64,000 nucleotides of DNA from a virus: IMG/VR virus record IMGVR_UViG_3300037117_000143, positions 1-64,000 of that record; one strand, written 5' to 3'. Below the pieces are notes generated by a model, which had not been told where the DNA came from, searched no databases, and was given only the letters and a program-made list of their open reading frames with translations. This document shows positions 17,799 to 28,275 of the stretch, one piece after another. Each line of letters begins with the position of its first letter. The first letter of the stretch is position 1. The translations under genes were made by a program, and so were the position numbers.

Positions 17799-18533
17799 AT
17801 GGGCCACGCTCCAGTCCCGGCTCTCTTCATCAACGCCGTCATCGCCAAGACGGTAACGTACACATCGGGGTCTGGCTCGTTCCATGTGCCACCATACAAT
17901 ACTCTCACGATTAAAATGTGGGGCGCTGCCGGCGGCGGTGGCGGCGGTAGCGGCGGCCAGGGGGAATATGGTGGGTCCCCCGGCAGTATCGGTGCAGTTG
18001 GTGCGAATTCTACTGCCGGCTCTTTAACATCTAACGGTGGCGGCGGTGGCGGTCGCAGTGGCGGCGGCAGTGGCGGCGGAGCCAGTGGGGGCAATACGGC
18101 GAATACTGCCGGCTACCCCGGTATTACGAATAATGGTGTTGGAGGGGGCAACGGTGGCGCTGCTGCTGCTGGTGGTGGGGCTGGTGGTGCTGGCGCAACG
18201 TCTGGCTTTGGAGTAGGCGGAGCTGTTGGAAATCCTCCTGGCGGTGGCGGTGGCGCTGGTTCCGGCGGCGCACCTGGTGCATATGCCCGTGCTCCTGGCG
18301 TGGGTGGCGGCGGTGGCGGTGGCGGTGGATACACGTATAGTTTATGGAACCCCTCCACTACCGGGGCCCCAGCTACCGGATCAACTATTGCTTGGATAGT
18401 TGGAGCAGGCGGCACGGGGGGCGCGGGGGGCGCGGGTGGCGGTGGCGGCGGTGGCAGTCAGTTTCCCGCTGGCGGAGCTGGCGGAGCTGGCGGAGCTGGT
18501 GCCCGCGGACAAGTCCAATTCATAGTGAGCTAG
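17799..18533 (+). CDS. glycine-rich fibre/spike protein
   Basis: 244 residues, more than a third glycine. The N-terminus (VTYTSGSGSFHVPPYNTLTIKMWGAAGGG) is the signature start of the phage glycine-rich domain family, where a beta strand leads into a polyglycine-II-like bundle. Long Gly tracts with periodic aromatic interruptions follow, and the end is hydrophobic (GQVQFIVS). Such domains cap tail fibres or adhesins and diversify by recombination. Antisense Pro-rich ORFs are artefacts. Confidence 0.75.
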   Translation: MGHAPVPALFINAVIAKTVTYTSGSGSFHVPPYNTLTIKMWGAAGGGGGGSGGQGEYGGSPGSIGAVGANSTAGSLTSNGGGGGGRSGGGSGGGASGGNTANTAGYPGITNNGVGGGNGGAAAAGGGAGGAGATSGFGVGGAVGNPPGGGGGAGSGGAPGAYARAPGVGGGGGGGGGYTYSLWNPSTTGAPATGSTIAWIVGAGGTGGAGGAGGGGGGGSQFPAGGAGGAGGAGARGQVQFIVS

Positions 18534-18535
18534 TT

Positions 18536-18767
18536 ATGCCCGACTTCTACGCAAACGCTCCGCCCCCTTTCGACGTGCCCAACGACCATCCGTTTTATGC
18601 GAATCCCGCTATCGTGTTCGTGAAGGCCGGCCTGACTCCGTTAATTGAACATCCGGCCTACCCTCCGCCGTTCGCGAAGCCACCGACCAATGAAATCGTG
18701 CACCCATCAGCCGCGTCTAGTTTCAAGAGAATAACTACCTTCTCCACGATCATTGCGAGGCAGCGCA

Positions 18768-18781
<14 letters not shown>
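18536..18781 (+). CDS. small proline-rich hypothetical protein between fibre genes
   Basis: About 81 residues from the ATG just after the glycine-rich gene's stop. Rich in Pro, Phe and Asn ([22 protein letters not shown]), with no known domain. The end overlaps the start of the large fibre gene by 14 bases, indicating coupled translation. It may be a fibre adaptor (inference). Confidence 0.6.
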
Positions 18782-20930
<2,149 letters not shown>

Positions 20931-20931
20931 C

Positions 20932-21231
20932 ATGCAGCTTTCAAATCAGAACATCACCGCGGGCGATACGCGCCGGTATCAGGTCGACTACACACCGTTT
21001 CTACAGGACGGTGATAAACTGACCAGCTTCACTTTGGCAATCGCCGCACAGACGCCTGCGGCCACGTCGAGCGTTGGCTCCAACTCGTTCCTCGATGTCA
21101 GCGAAACGCAGCTGTACCTGTTCGTGACAGCGGGGGTTGTTAATGAAAACTTCACGGTGAAGGTCCAGGTTAAGACCAGCTACGGTGAAACCGTCAACGA
21201 TACTATATCGTACACGGTGGTAGCCGCATAG
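20932..21231 (+). CDS. small Ig-like fibre-associated protein
   Basis: 99 residues, all beta. It parallels the N-terminal domain of the preceding fibre (shared 'I..G....Y.VDY..(W/F)L..G..L' opening and a 'V.T.YG' near the end). It may be a free copy of the attachment domain that links fibres to the virion. The start lies two bases after the fibre stop. Confidence 0.65.
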   Translation: MQLSNQNITAGDTRRYQVDYTPFLQDGDKLTSFTLAIAAQTPAATSSVGSNSFLDVSETQLYLFVTAGVVNENFTVKVQVKTSYGETVNDTISYTVVAA

Positions 21232-21240
21232 GAGCCCCAA

Positions 21241-21390
21241 ATGTCAGTAATCACCACGCTCGAGAGCGAATGGACTCGCCTCGTCGCCGAGCTTAAGAAG
21301 GTGTTCGAGAAGGGCATCGCTGCCACGCCTCCGGGCGCGACCGGCGCAACAGGACCGACCGGTGCCACTCCCCCAACTCCCAAAGCTTGA
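21241..21390 (+). CDS. 49-residue helix plus collagen-like peptide
   Basis: ATG with TAGGAGC upstream, 49 residues, stop TGA at 21388. A predicted helix (TLESEWTRLVAELKKVFEKGI) is followed by [12 protein letters not shown] and a proline-rich end. Its last 29 bases overlap the membrane protein gene that follows. It looks like a miniature of the collagen-like proteins; function unknown. Confidence 0.6.
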   Translation: MSVITTLESEWTRLVAELKKVFEKGIAATPPGATGATGPTGATPPTPKA

Positions 21391-21628
21391 GACCGATAAG
21401 GTAGCCGCTGTCTTGGATAAGGTAGCAACGCCCGATTGGCGATTGCTTCATCGATTTTGGTCAGTGCAGCTGTCTGTACTCTGGGCAATCATTGGAGGAC
21501 TTTGGGTCGCGATTCCCGCGTTTCAGAGTTGGATGCATCCGGTTACTTTCGCTTGTGTTTGCGTTGGATTTAGCTTATTGATCCTGTTCGCTAGAGCAAC
21601 TAACCAACCGGGATTGCCTTTAATATGA
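21362..21628 (+). CDS. holin-like membrane protein
   Basis: 88 residues from a GTG inside the preceding gene. WRLLHRFWSVQLSVLWAIIGGLWVAIP and VTFACVCVGFSLLILFA form two membrane segments joined by a short turn, and the opening 'W..LHRFWSVQ' is a recurring feature of a phage holin family placed just before endolysin genes. The expected role is to let the endolysin reach or act on the wall. It has an ATGA overlap with the next small ORF. Confidence 0.7.
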   Translation: MPLPQLPKLETDKVAAVLDKVATPDWRLLHRFWSVQLSVLWAIIGGLWVAIPAFQSWMHPVTFACVCVGFSLLILFARATNQPGLPLI

Positions 21629-21732
21629 GAACGCCCGCGCAAGCCCAGCAACGTCTCCGTCATTTGCGACACCTTACAACTGCGCTCACAGAATGGAAAA
21701 AGCACCCGCGTTATTCCAAACTAGCTTACTGA
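21625..21732 (+). CDS. 35-residue basic peptide between holin and endolysin
   Basis: ATGA overlap with the holin stop; 35 residues, very basic (RLRHLRHLTTALTEWKKHPRYSK). Its stop ends one base before the endolysin ATG. The tight packing makes translation plausible, but no function is recognised. Confidence 0.45.
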   Translation: MRTPAQAQQRLRHLRHLTTALTEWKKHPRYSKLAY

Positions 21733-21733
21733 C

Positions 21734-22222
21734 ATGGACCTCAGGAACATCCACCCCGCAGTCAAAGGAGCCGCAGGCGCCACCGCCGTATGGCTCGTGC
21801 TCGCGGTGGCGCTTGTTGGACCATTTGAAGGTCTGTACACCAAGATGTATTACGACGTGGTAGGGGTCCCCACGGTTTGCTATGGCGCTACCGCAGAGGA
21901 CGGCGTTGACCTTGAACGGACCTATACACCGGCCGAGTGCAAGGCGATGCTGGGTGCAGATCTGATTAAATATGACAAAATGGTGCACAGCTGCATCGAT
22001 GTACCTCTGCCACCAAGCCGGGAGGCCGCTCTTGTCAGTTTCACGTACAACTTGGGCCAGGGTGCTTTATGCCACGGTGCTGTTGCTCGTCGCCTTAACG
22101 CTGGCGATGTGGCCGGCGGATGTCGAGCTATGCTCGCCTACGATCACGCTGGTGGCCATCGCCTGCGGGGGTTGACTACCCGACGCCAAAAAGAGTACCA
22201 ATTGTGCCTAAAGGACAATTAA
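21734..22222 (+). CDS. SAR endolysin, phage lysozyme (GH24)
   Basis: 162 residues. Glu32, Asp41 and Thr47 have exactly the spacing of the T4 lysozyme catalytic triad (E-9-D-6-T), in FEGLYTKMYYD and VPTVCYGAT. A weakly hydrophobic N-terminal segment rich in Ala/Gly/Val (residues about 12-30) directly before the catalytic Glu fits a signal-arrest-release anchor: the enzyme would be held in the membrane inactive and released when the membrane is depolarised. It cleaves peptidoglycan glycan strands. Cysteines (49, 69, 87, 107 and others) may take part in activation. Confidence 0.88.
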   Translation: MDLRNIHPAVKGAAGATAVWLVLAVALVGPFEGLYTKMYYDVVGVPTVCYGATAEDGVDLERTYTPAECKAMLGADLIKYDKMVHSCIDVPLPPSREAALVSFTYNLGQGALCHGAVARRLNAGDVAGGCRAMLAYDHAGGHRLRGLTTRRQKEYQLCLKDN

Positions 22223-22583
22223 ATGCTGATGACAGCAGATATCCACTGGGCAGCGGGCTTTCTTGATGGGGAAGGGTCATTTTCCTTTCAAGGAAGAACT
22301 CCCCGTTCGCATGGGAAATCTCTAAAAATAAGCGCCAAGCAAAAATACCCGCCGTCTCTCGAGAAACTTAAACGTCTGTTTGGTGGAGGGATTTCATACT
22401 ACTCTCGAACAACGGGTAACCCCATCCACAGCTGGGCGATTTCTTCTGTCCGCGCCGCAGATGACGTTGTACACACTCCTGTCTCCATACCGCCAAGGGC
22501 AAATTGAAAAAGCTCTAGGGGAATGGAAACAATACAAGGAACGCTACACCAAGGAAGGGCGAAAATGGGCATCATCGGCATAA
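22223..22583 (+). pseudogene. LAGLIDADG endonuclease, frameshifted
   Basis: The first frame (22223-22507) begins with HWAAGFLDGEGSFSF, a clear LAGLIDADG motif, followed by Lys-rich and 'LKRLFGGGISYYSR...SWAISS' segments. It then turns into non-family residues. The continuation expected for the family (LYTLLSPYRQGQIEKALGEWKQY) is found in the next frame from about 22470 to 22583. One indel near 22465-22475 explains both. With one motif it would be a homodimeric homing endonuclease of about 120 residues. Unless recoded, it is inactive. Confidence 0.75.
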
Positions 22584-22627
22584 TCATCGTGGTCATTATC
22601 GTCCTCTTCCTCCTGGGACACCTGTGA
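22565..22627 (+). CDS. 20-residue hydrophobic peptide
   Basis: ATG to TGA, 20 residues made almost entirely of Ile, Val, Leu and Gly, enough for one membrane span. It overlaps the tail of the LAGLIDADG remnant and ends one base before the next ATG. Placed in the lysis region, it could be a small membrane effector. Translation is uncertain. Confidence 0.35.
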   Translation: MGIIGIIIVVIIVLFLLGHL

Positions 22628-22628
22628 C

Positions 22629-22937
22629 ATGTTCCTCATTGACAAGTTTTTCGCGGGTGCGCTTGCGTTGGTGTTCCACTGGGGTGCAGCCGTAGCAATT
22701 ATTATTCTGTTGCTTGCCCTCGCATACTTTTCCCCACTTTATAAAAAATGGTTCCTCGGCGCCGCGGGCGTAGTTTTTCTCTGCTTGGTAGCCTACGGCG
22801 TCGGCATCGCCGACGAGGCCTCGCGCGCGCAGGCACAGCAACAGGTCATAATTAAATATGTGGATCGCATCGTGGACAGAACTAAAACTCCGCGCTACCG
22901 GGCGCGAAAGGACCCATATGACAACCGCAACAACTAA
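22629..22937 (+). CDS. membrane protein, possible inner-membrane spanin or holin partner
   Basis: 102 residues with two hydrophobic segments (about 8-32 and 42-62), then a charged tail with AQAQQQVIIKYVDRIVDRT of coiled-coil character. The next reading frame encodes a lipoprotein overlapping its end, which is the arrangement of two-component spanins (membrane-anchored i-spanin plus lipoprotein o-spanin). Two spans rather than one are unusual for an i-spanin, so the call is tentative. Confidence 0.55.
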   Translation: MFLIDKFFAGALALVFHWGAAVAIIILLLALAYFSPLYKKWFLGAAGVVFLCLVAYGVGIADEASRAQAQQQVIIKYVDRIVDRTKTPRYRARKDPYDNRNN

Positions 22938-22980
22938 AGTCTCGTGTGCAATTTTCGCCATTTTATGCGGATTTTCTTAC

Positions 22981-23211
22981 ATGCGTAAAGTATCACTATT
23001 TGCGACTTTATGCATGTGCGCTGTATTCCTTGGCGGTTGTGATCCAGATCTAACGCAAGCACAAACTACCGCGATTTGTCACGCCCTCGTATCGCCGATT
23101 TACTACAACAGCTATAATCCTAAGAGTGGGCGCTACGCTGCTCACCTCCTCGTAATTACGCTCAAGCAACGAAACCAGATCTGGCAGGGGCTCCACTGCC
23201 ATGTCAGATAA
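22981..23211 (+). CDS. small lipoprotein, possible o-spanin
   Basis: 76 residues from the ATG at 22981; the frame could also start at 22918. Signal peptide MRKVSLFATLCMCAVFLGGC with lipobox LGGC, then a short mature part ending 'ALVSPIYYNSYNP..GRYAAHLLVITLKQRNQIWQGLHC'. The same kind of tail is common in small phage lipoproteins near lysis genes. Its place after the membrane protein and endolysin suggests an outer-membrane role in lysis. Confidence 0.6.
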   Translation: MRKVSLFATLCMCAVFLGGCDPDLTQAQTTAICHALVSPIYYNSYNPKSGRYAAHLLVITLKQRNQIWQGLHCHVR

Positions 23212-23253
23212 AGCGCCTGTGGGTCTAAACCGGATAAGCACGGAACGAGACTT

Positions 23254-23493
23254 ATGCGCGCAATATCGCTGATCCTGGTCCTGAGTTTGTATACATGCAG
23301 CGGACACCCCGCACTCGCGCGCGCTGCCGCCCCCCAGTTCTCTTGCGCGAACATCCCATATTGGGTAAGGAATTACGGTATCGCGCAGATAAACCCGGTT
23401 CTGCGCAATCTCGGCATGCTCCGTTGGCAGATAGCACGTGTCGACCGGTGCTTAGCCTCAACCAACGACCCCAGCTACAACATAGGACCTTGA
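23254..23493 (+). CDS. small secreted protein
   Basis: 79 residues. A signal peptide (MRAISLILVLSLYTCSGHPALA, likely cleaved after ALA) is followed by about 57 residues with FSCANIPYWVRNYG and a second Cys near the end, so one disulfide is possible. No family recognised. Location beside the lysis genes suggests a periplasmic role. Confidence 0.55.
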   Translation: MRAISLILVLSLYTCSGHPALARAAAPQFSCANIPYWVRNYGIAQINPVLRNLGMLRWQIARVDRCLASTNDPSYNIGP

Positions 23494-23494
23494 C

Positions 23495-23668
23495 ATGGCA
23501 AAAAAATTCAACCCCGGTGGACACAAAGGTAAACTGCACCGTGAGCTCGGCGTGCCCGTGGGCAAGCCGATCGGCAAGGGGCGCATCGCCGCCGCGGCGC
23601 GCTCGAGCAACCCCGAGGTCGCCCGCGATGCCAAACGAGCCCAGACCATGGGTAAATGGAAACATTAA
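23495..23668 (+). CDS. 57-residue basic conserved phage protein
   Basis: Starts two bases after the previous stop. 57 residues: NPGGHKGKLHRELGV, PIGKGRIAAAA, NPEVARDAKRAQTMGKW. This compact, Lys/Arg/Gly-rich pattern recurs as a small protein near tail genes of unrelated phages (recalled, not searched). It could bind nucleic acid or be a minor virion part. Function unknown. Confidence 0.7.
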   Translation: MAKKFNPGGHKGKLHRELGVPVGKPIGKGRIAAAARSSNPEVARDAKRAQTMGKWKH

Positions 23669-23738
23669 CAAGTGCGTAAGCCCGGTCGTGCTACAAGCCA
23701 TATCGGCACCCACAGCCATCGTTTTTCAGGAGCAGAAA

Positions 23739-24284
23739 ATGCCAGAGGACCCCCAGGAGACAATAGCCCCGGTGGAAACAGGATTCGGGGATCTGGCAGC
23801 GCCAGCGCCCCAGCTAGCGCCCGCGCCCACAGCGGAAGAAGTCGCAGCCGAAAGCCTCGCCCTCGAGCAGGAGAAGGCCCAGCGGCTCGCCGTTAAGTCT
23901 GCGGCCGAGGCCGAGGAGCGCGCCTCCGCGCAGCGCACGGAAGCCCCCGAAGGCGAACCCGTAGACCTGCGCAGCGATGCGGCCAAGATCAACGACCAGA
24001 TCCACAGGCGGATCCTTGAGGCGCGCATGCAGGCGCGTAAGGCCGAGGTGCCGAAGCCCCCGCAGCCTGTGCACCAGCACATTATGGAACAGACCAAGCG
24101 AGAAATGGCCGAGGGTGCCGCCCAGAGCAAGTGGCACGCTGACCAGCGTGCGGCCGCGCATCATAAGCACACGCCGCGCAGTTCGACTATGAGTCCTGTT
24201 CCCGTGCCGGAGGGCTCAACCCCAGTGTTTCGCCCGGACGACTACATTCCGGACCAGGTCAAAAAGCAGGGCTATACGACCTAA
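23739..24284 (+). CDS. charged coiled-coil protein upstream of the tail-tube-like gene
   Basis: 181 residues from the ATG at 23739 (CAGGAGC upstream). Acidic/Ala-rich N-terminus, heptad-like helix (EVAAESLALEQEKAQRLAVK, about 37-70), a second helix (INDQIHRRILEARMQARK), and a Pro/basic C-terminus ending DDYIPDQVKKQGYTT. Its last codons overlap the leader of the next gene; see the note there on a possible -1 frameshift. Not recognised. Confidence 0.6.
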   Translation: MPEDPQETIAPVETGFGDLAAPAPQLAPAPTAEEVAAESLALEQEKAQRLAVKSAAEAEERASAQRTEAPEGEPVDLRSDAAKINDQIHRRILEARMQARKAEVPKPPQPVHQHIMEQTKREMAEGAAQSKWHADQRAAAHHKHTPRSSTMSPVPVPEGSTPVFRPDDYIPDQVKKQGYTT

Positions 24285-24295
24285 GGGGGTGTACT

Positions 24296-26722
24296 ATTCC
24301 TGGGGTAAAACTCAATCAGTTCGGCGGGGAGCTCCCGGGCTGGGATCCAAAGTTGCTTCCGGGAGGACAGAGTGCGCGCTCTCTTAATGCGTATCTGTTC
24401 AACGGCGCCCTTGCCGGCTGGCGCATGCCAAAACTTCTGCGCCCACTCACCAACCCCCACGCGGCCTACGCTTACCGCATACCATCAACGGTAATAAATG
24501 CTCAAGGTGTTCAGACGTTTAATCCTAGCATTCTTGGGCCGTCGAACTGGATTGAGTTCGCGGATCCGGATACGGATGTTGTCAGATCTCAGGTTGTCAA
24601 TGATGCTTTCCAACGGTACTACACCGCGAGTCCTACCCAAGGGCCACCCACTTACAACACACTTGCTAGAATTCAGGAGAGCCTACCGTTCTTCCAGCTT
24701 GGCATCCCAGCGCCCACCATTGCCCCTATTGTTGGCGTCTCGGGAGGAGGCTCGTCAGCAACGCTTGGCCCACAGACGTCGACCGGCGGCGTTGCCACTG
24801 TAAACGGCAATTCCGTCTATTTGATCCCGATCGTGCCGTCAGGCGCGCTCCTCCTTAACTCGATCCAATTCTTGCCAAATGGATCCAATGGCAGCGTAGA
24901 ATTCGCAGCTGTAATTTACGCGGATGCGGCGACCGGCGGCAATACCGCCACGGTGCCCGGTGCGCTACTTGCTGTTGGGTCGGTTATTACCGGCGTCACT
25001 GGCTCCGCGCTGGCAACATCAACCTTCAACAATCCAGCCGCTCTGTCTGGTACTACTCCGTACTGGATTGGCATCATGGCCAATGCCAACATCGCGGTGC
25101 AAATAGGCAACAGCTTTAACGCCAGCGTGCAGTTCAACAACACGTTCTCCAACGGACCCCCCGGCTTCGCACCGGCCGTAACGACAGGGCAGCCTGATCT
25201 GGTGATGTTTGCCAACCTGACAATATCGTCTGTTGTCGAAGCGCGCACTTACATATACACATACATATCCGCGTACGGCGAAGAGGGGCCGCCGTCCCCG
25301 CCGACACTGCTGAACGGATGGTCAAATGGCACCTGGACAGTCGCCCCCGCTCTCCCGCCGGCCAATTACTTCGGCGGAAGTGGCCTCGGCAATATCGCTA
25401 TCATCCGTATTTATCGGACCGTTGTATCCAGCGCAGGGGCGGCTACGTACTTCTTTGTGGCGGATATATCTGTCGGAAGCACAGATCCTGATGCCATTGC
25501 TGCGGTCGCTGCGGATGTTGGTGTCAACGGTATCGGTTGCCTCTCTCCCCGCAGCACCTACACCGATCAACAGCCGGACTCCACCATCGCCTTGAACTTG
25601 CAGATGCCGTCGACGAACTACTTCCCGCCGCCGGCAAACATGCAGGGTATCATTGTCATGCCAAACGGCATGTATGCTGGCTTCGTTAACAACCAAGTCT
25701 GGTTCAGCGTCCCGTATCTGCCGCATGCGTGGCCTCCGGGCTTCGTCTACACCGTGGACTTTCCAATTATCGGGTTGGGGATCACCAGCGGCGCGCTTGT
25801 CGTTGTCACGGCGTCGATCGCATGGATCTTTAGTGGAACGTCGCCGGCGGCACTGTCGCAGGTGAAGACCACTCTGCCGGCCCCCTGCACATCGCGCGGC
25901 AGCATTCTTAGCACCGACCAAGGCGTTCTGTATCACAGTCAAGTTGGCTTGATCATTGTGCCGAGCTCGCCGCCGGCAATGAACTCAACGTTGCTCTGGA
26001 TAACTCAGGAGAAGTGGAACGTGCTGACGCCGCAGCTGTACACGCGCGCAATCTTGCTGGCCGGCTGCTATTTTGCTTTTGGCTCAGTGTCACCACCCAG
26101 TGTATCGCCGCAGGATACATCACAGGCTCAGGTCGGGTACACCGTGGAGCTGCAATCAGATGCCTCATCATTCACGATCTGGCCGCAGCCGGGCGGCCAT
26201 CGTATCGGATTTGGTGAGTTGACAGCACCGAACGGGTTGAACGTTGTCAACGTCATGACTGATCCGTGGACCGGGATTGGTCTTATAATTCAGAACGGCG
26301 GCGTGTACCAGTTCGATTTTACCGATCCGAACTATGTCATGCAGCCCTACGACTGGACTAGTAAAATTTACCAACAAGGCAGCAAGAAAAACTTCGAAGC
26401 CGCCCGCGTGTTCTTCACAACGATCCCTTCGTCACCGAACAACGCCGCGGCAGTGGTCAACCAATCACCTAAAACCGATCCCAGTTGGCAGGCACTATCG
26501 CCGACACAGTGGGGAATATTATTAGTCTACGCGGATGTCGACGACGGTAATTCCGACGGCACCATGCAACTGGTTACAGCGCGAGAGATCACCGCGTCTG
26601 GCGGCCTGCTGCGGTTCGAGAGTGGGTTCAAAGCTGAGAATTGGCAGATAAGGATTTTGGGCAGGGTGGTCATTTCAAACATTCAATGGGCTACCAGTGT
26701 GAAGGAGCTAGCGTCAGTCTAA
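24296..26722 (+). CDS. tail-tube/stabilisation-like protein with a probable ATT start
   Basis: About 808 residues if started at the ATT at 24296, eight bases after AGGGGG. The stretch VKLNQFGGELPGWDPKLLPGGQ upstream of the first TTG (24353) is a typical N-terminus of podovirus tail proteins ('F.GE.P..DP.LLP...A..A.N..L..G.L'), so starting at the TTG would cut off a conserved motif; no ATG, GTG or TTG exists upstream in frame near it. The body is beta-rich with Ile/Val/Gly strands (propeller-like) and a long ordered C-terminus. It probably forms part of the tail tube or nozzle. The alternative is -1 frameshifting from the previous gene. Confidence 0.65.
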   Translation: MPGVKLNQFGGELPGWDPKLLPGGQSARSLNAYLFNGALAGWRMPKLLRPLTNPHAAYAYRIPSTVINAQGVQTFNPSILGPSNWIEFADPDTDVVRSQVVNDAFQRYYTASPTQGPPTYNTLARIQESLPFFQLGIPAPTIAPIVGVSGGGSSATLGPQTSTGGVATVNGNSVYLIPIVPSGALLLNSIQFLPNGSNGSVEFAAVIYADAATGGNTATVPGALLAVGSVITGVTGSALATSTFNNPAALSGTTPYWIGIMANANIAVQIGNSFNASVQFNNTFSNGPPGFAPAVTTGQPDLVMFANLTISSVVEARTYIYTYISAYGEEGPPSPPTLLNGWSNGTWTVAPALPPANYFGGSGLGNIAIIRIYRTVVSSAGAATYFFVADISVGSTDPDAIAAVAADVGVNGIGCLSPRSTYTDQQPDSTIALNLQMPSTNYFPPPANMQGIIVMPNGMYAGFVNNQVWFSVPYLPHAWPPGFVYTVDFPIIGLGITSGALVVVTASIAWIFSGTSPAALSQVKTTLPAPCTSRGSILSTDQGVLYHSQVGLIIVPSSPPAMNSTLLWITQEKWNVLTPQLYTRAILLAGCYFAFGSVSPPSVSPQDTSQAQVGYTVELQSDASSFTIWPQPGGHRIGFGELTAPNGLNVVNVMTDPWTGIGLIIQNGGVYQFDFTDPNYVMQPYDWTSKIYQQGSKKNFEAARVFFTTIPSSPNNAAAVVNQSPKTDPSWQALSPTQWGILLVYADVDDGNSDGTMQLVTAREITASGGLLRFESGFKAENWQIRILGRVVISNIQWATSVKELASV

Positions 26723-27081
26723 TGCCCGCATCCATTGGCCAACCACCAATCCCAGTCCCCGACGGCAGCAACACGGTTCAGGTGCTTGCGGCCATCCGAA
26801 ATGCGCTGATCGCGGCATCGAACACCGACGCCGGGCGCTCGAGCCCCGCCGGCACCGTGAACTCGAACAGCAGCGCGCCACAGCCATCCCAGTTTGTAGT
26901 GACCCAGCAGGTAATTGTGCCCGTTACGTACACGGTAGCAGGTGGCACGGGGCCAGCGGCTTCGGTGACAGTTCCGCAGCTGAAGAGCCTAACCCTCCTC
27001 AATTCGACCACCAACGAGACATGGACCTGGGCTGCACCGGGCAAAATGTTCAACGGTGGTACGATCGGAGCGGCTCTCTAA
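26722..27081 (+). CDS. small tail-associated protein
   Basis: 119 residues from the ATG in the TAATG overlap. It opens with QPPIPVPDGSNTVQVLAAIRNALIAAS, has a Ser/Pro linker, and ends with a beta domain (VVTQQVIVPVTYTVAGG...ETWTWAAPGKMFNGGTI). Coupled to the tail protein; not recognised beyond that. Confidence 0.6.
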   Translation: MPASIGQPPIPVPDGSNTVQVLAAIRNALIAASNTDAGRSSPAGTVNSNSSAPQPSQFVVTQQVIVPVTYTVAGGTGPAASVTVPQLKSLTLLNSTTNETWTWAAPGKMFNGGTIGAAL

Positions 27082-27140
27082 CCCTAACGGGTTATTAACC
27101 TGAAGGGGGTAAACCTAGAGGCAAAGCCTCTGGGAATATT
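27080..27140 (+). terminator. weak terminator-like hairpins before the internal-protein genes
   Basis: AACCC-TAAC-GGGTT overlaps the preceding stop codon, and CC-AGAGGC-AAA-GCCTCT-GG lies at 27114-27134, followed by AATATTTTC. The second may be a partial terminator or mRNA processing site. No clear ribosome-binding site is seen before the ATG at 27145 apart from GGGAA. Confidence 0.4.
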
Positions 27141-27144
27141 TTCG

Positions 27145-28275
27145 ATGACAGTAACATACACTCCATTTAATACCGGTCAGACCTCTGGCTCGAGCGGCTC
27201 AACTACAACTAGTAGTTCGTCTCCGGTTGATACCCTTGACGCCCAGCTGTCACGAATGATCAGTCAACTCGCTACAGAATACGGCACGCAAGTTTTCAAC
27301 TGGGCCAATAGCACGCTGGCTCCGAACCAGGCAGTGACGAACGACGTCGTCGGCAACTACATGCAGGCAGCGCAGAGCGGCTTAAGCCTGGCAAATGAAA
27401 CTCAACAGCAATATACTGACATCGGCGCACCCGCCCTTGCAGCCTTAAACGACTCTGCAGGATCCTACTCAAGCAAGGCGCGCCAGCAAGTGATGGCTGG
27501 GCAGGCCGAAGCCGGCTCCATGCAAGGCTCTCAGGCCGGCATATCGTCCGCTGAGCAACAGTTGCAGGGATTCGGTATAAATCCGAACAGTGGCGTCTAC
27601 CAGGAGCTCGAGGATAGCAACAAGGCCGCAGCGGGGGCCAGCGCGGCCGCGGCCGGCACAACCGCAGCCCTAAATACGCAGGCGGCGGGGCGCGGTTTGC
27701 AGCAGCAGGCTGTGACCGCGGACCAGCAACTTCCCGGACAAGCAGTCAACGCACTCGGCGCTGCATCTTCGGCGTCGGGCGGCGCATCAAGTGCTGCGTT
27801 GTCCAATACAGCCACCGCTGCCGGAGCGATGGACGCAGCAAATCCATTTCTATCGACCGCGCAGAATCTTTCTACTGAGGGCACGGGTACTAATTCTACA
27901 TCAAGTTCGCACTCGTCCAATACAGGCACTACAACCGCGCCACTCCTCTCCCCATCAACAATTACCACCAATTATGGTGTAGCGGCTGGTGGCGCGATCC
28001 CGGATAGCGCTACAACTGGTGGGTTTGTCAGCCACAAGCTTAGCCCGAGTGGTGGAGCAAATACAGATGATATCCCGGCCCGGTTGAACGCTGATGAGTT
28101 TGTCATGCCGAAGGACGTGGCCCACTGGTACGGTCAGAAGACGTTCCAAGATATGATCTTGAAGGCTCGTAAGGCGATGGGTGACCATGCCCAAGCGCCG
28201 GCGAAACCTTCTATGGGCCCTCCGCAGCCGGCGCATGCTGCGAGCGGTGGCGCCATCCCGACTGGGAGCTGGTAA
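27145..28275 (+). CDS. putative internal virion protein A
   Basis: 376 residues. Ser/Thr-rich start, then Ala/Gln-rich helical sequence (about 30-240) typical of phage internal or ejection proteins. The C-terminal part contains GGAIPDSATTGGFVSHKLSPSGG, then DDIPARLNADEFVMPKDVAHWYGQ, a motif family found repeatedly in phage internal proteins ('DDVPA.LN.GEFV.P.DV..W.G...'). It ends one base over the next start. It is likely packaged in the head and delivered during infection (inference). Confidence 0.6.
   Translation: MTVTYTPFNTGQTSGSSGSTTTSSSSPVDTLDAQLSRMISQLATEYGTQVFNWANSTLAPNQAVTNDVVGNYMQAAQSGLSLANETQQQYTDIGAPALAALNDSAGSYSSKARQQVMAGQAEAGSMQGSQAGISSAEQQLQGFGINPNSGVYQELEDSNKAAAGASAAAAGTTAALNTQAAGRGLQQQAVTADQQLPGQAVNALGAASSASGGASSAALSNTATAAGAMDAANPFLSTAQNLSTEGTGTNSTSSSHSSNTGTTTAPLLSPSTITTNYGVAAGGAIPDSATTGGFVSHKLSPSGGANTDDIPARLNADEFVMPKDVAHWYGQKTFQDMILKARKAMGDHAQAPAKPSMGPPQPAHAASGGAIPTGSW

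Noticed and set aside
18113-18415. Proline-rich antisense ORF opposite the glycine-rich fibre gene
   Set aside because: Artefact of GGN-rich coding read backwards.
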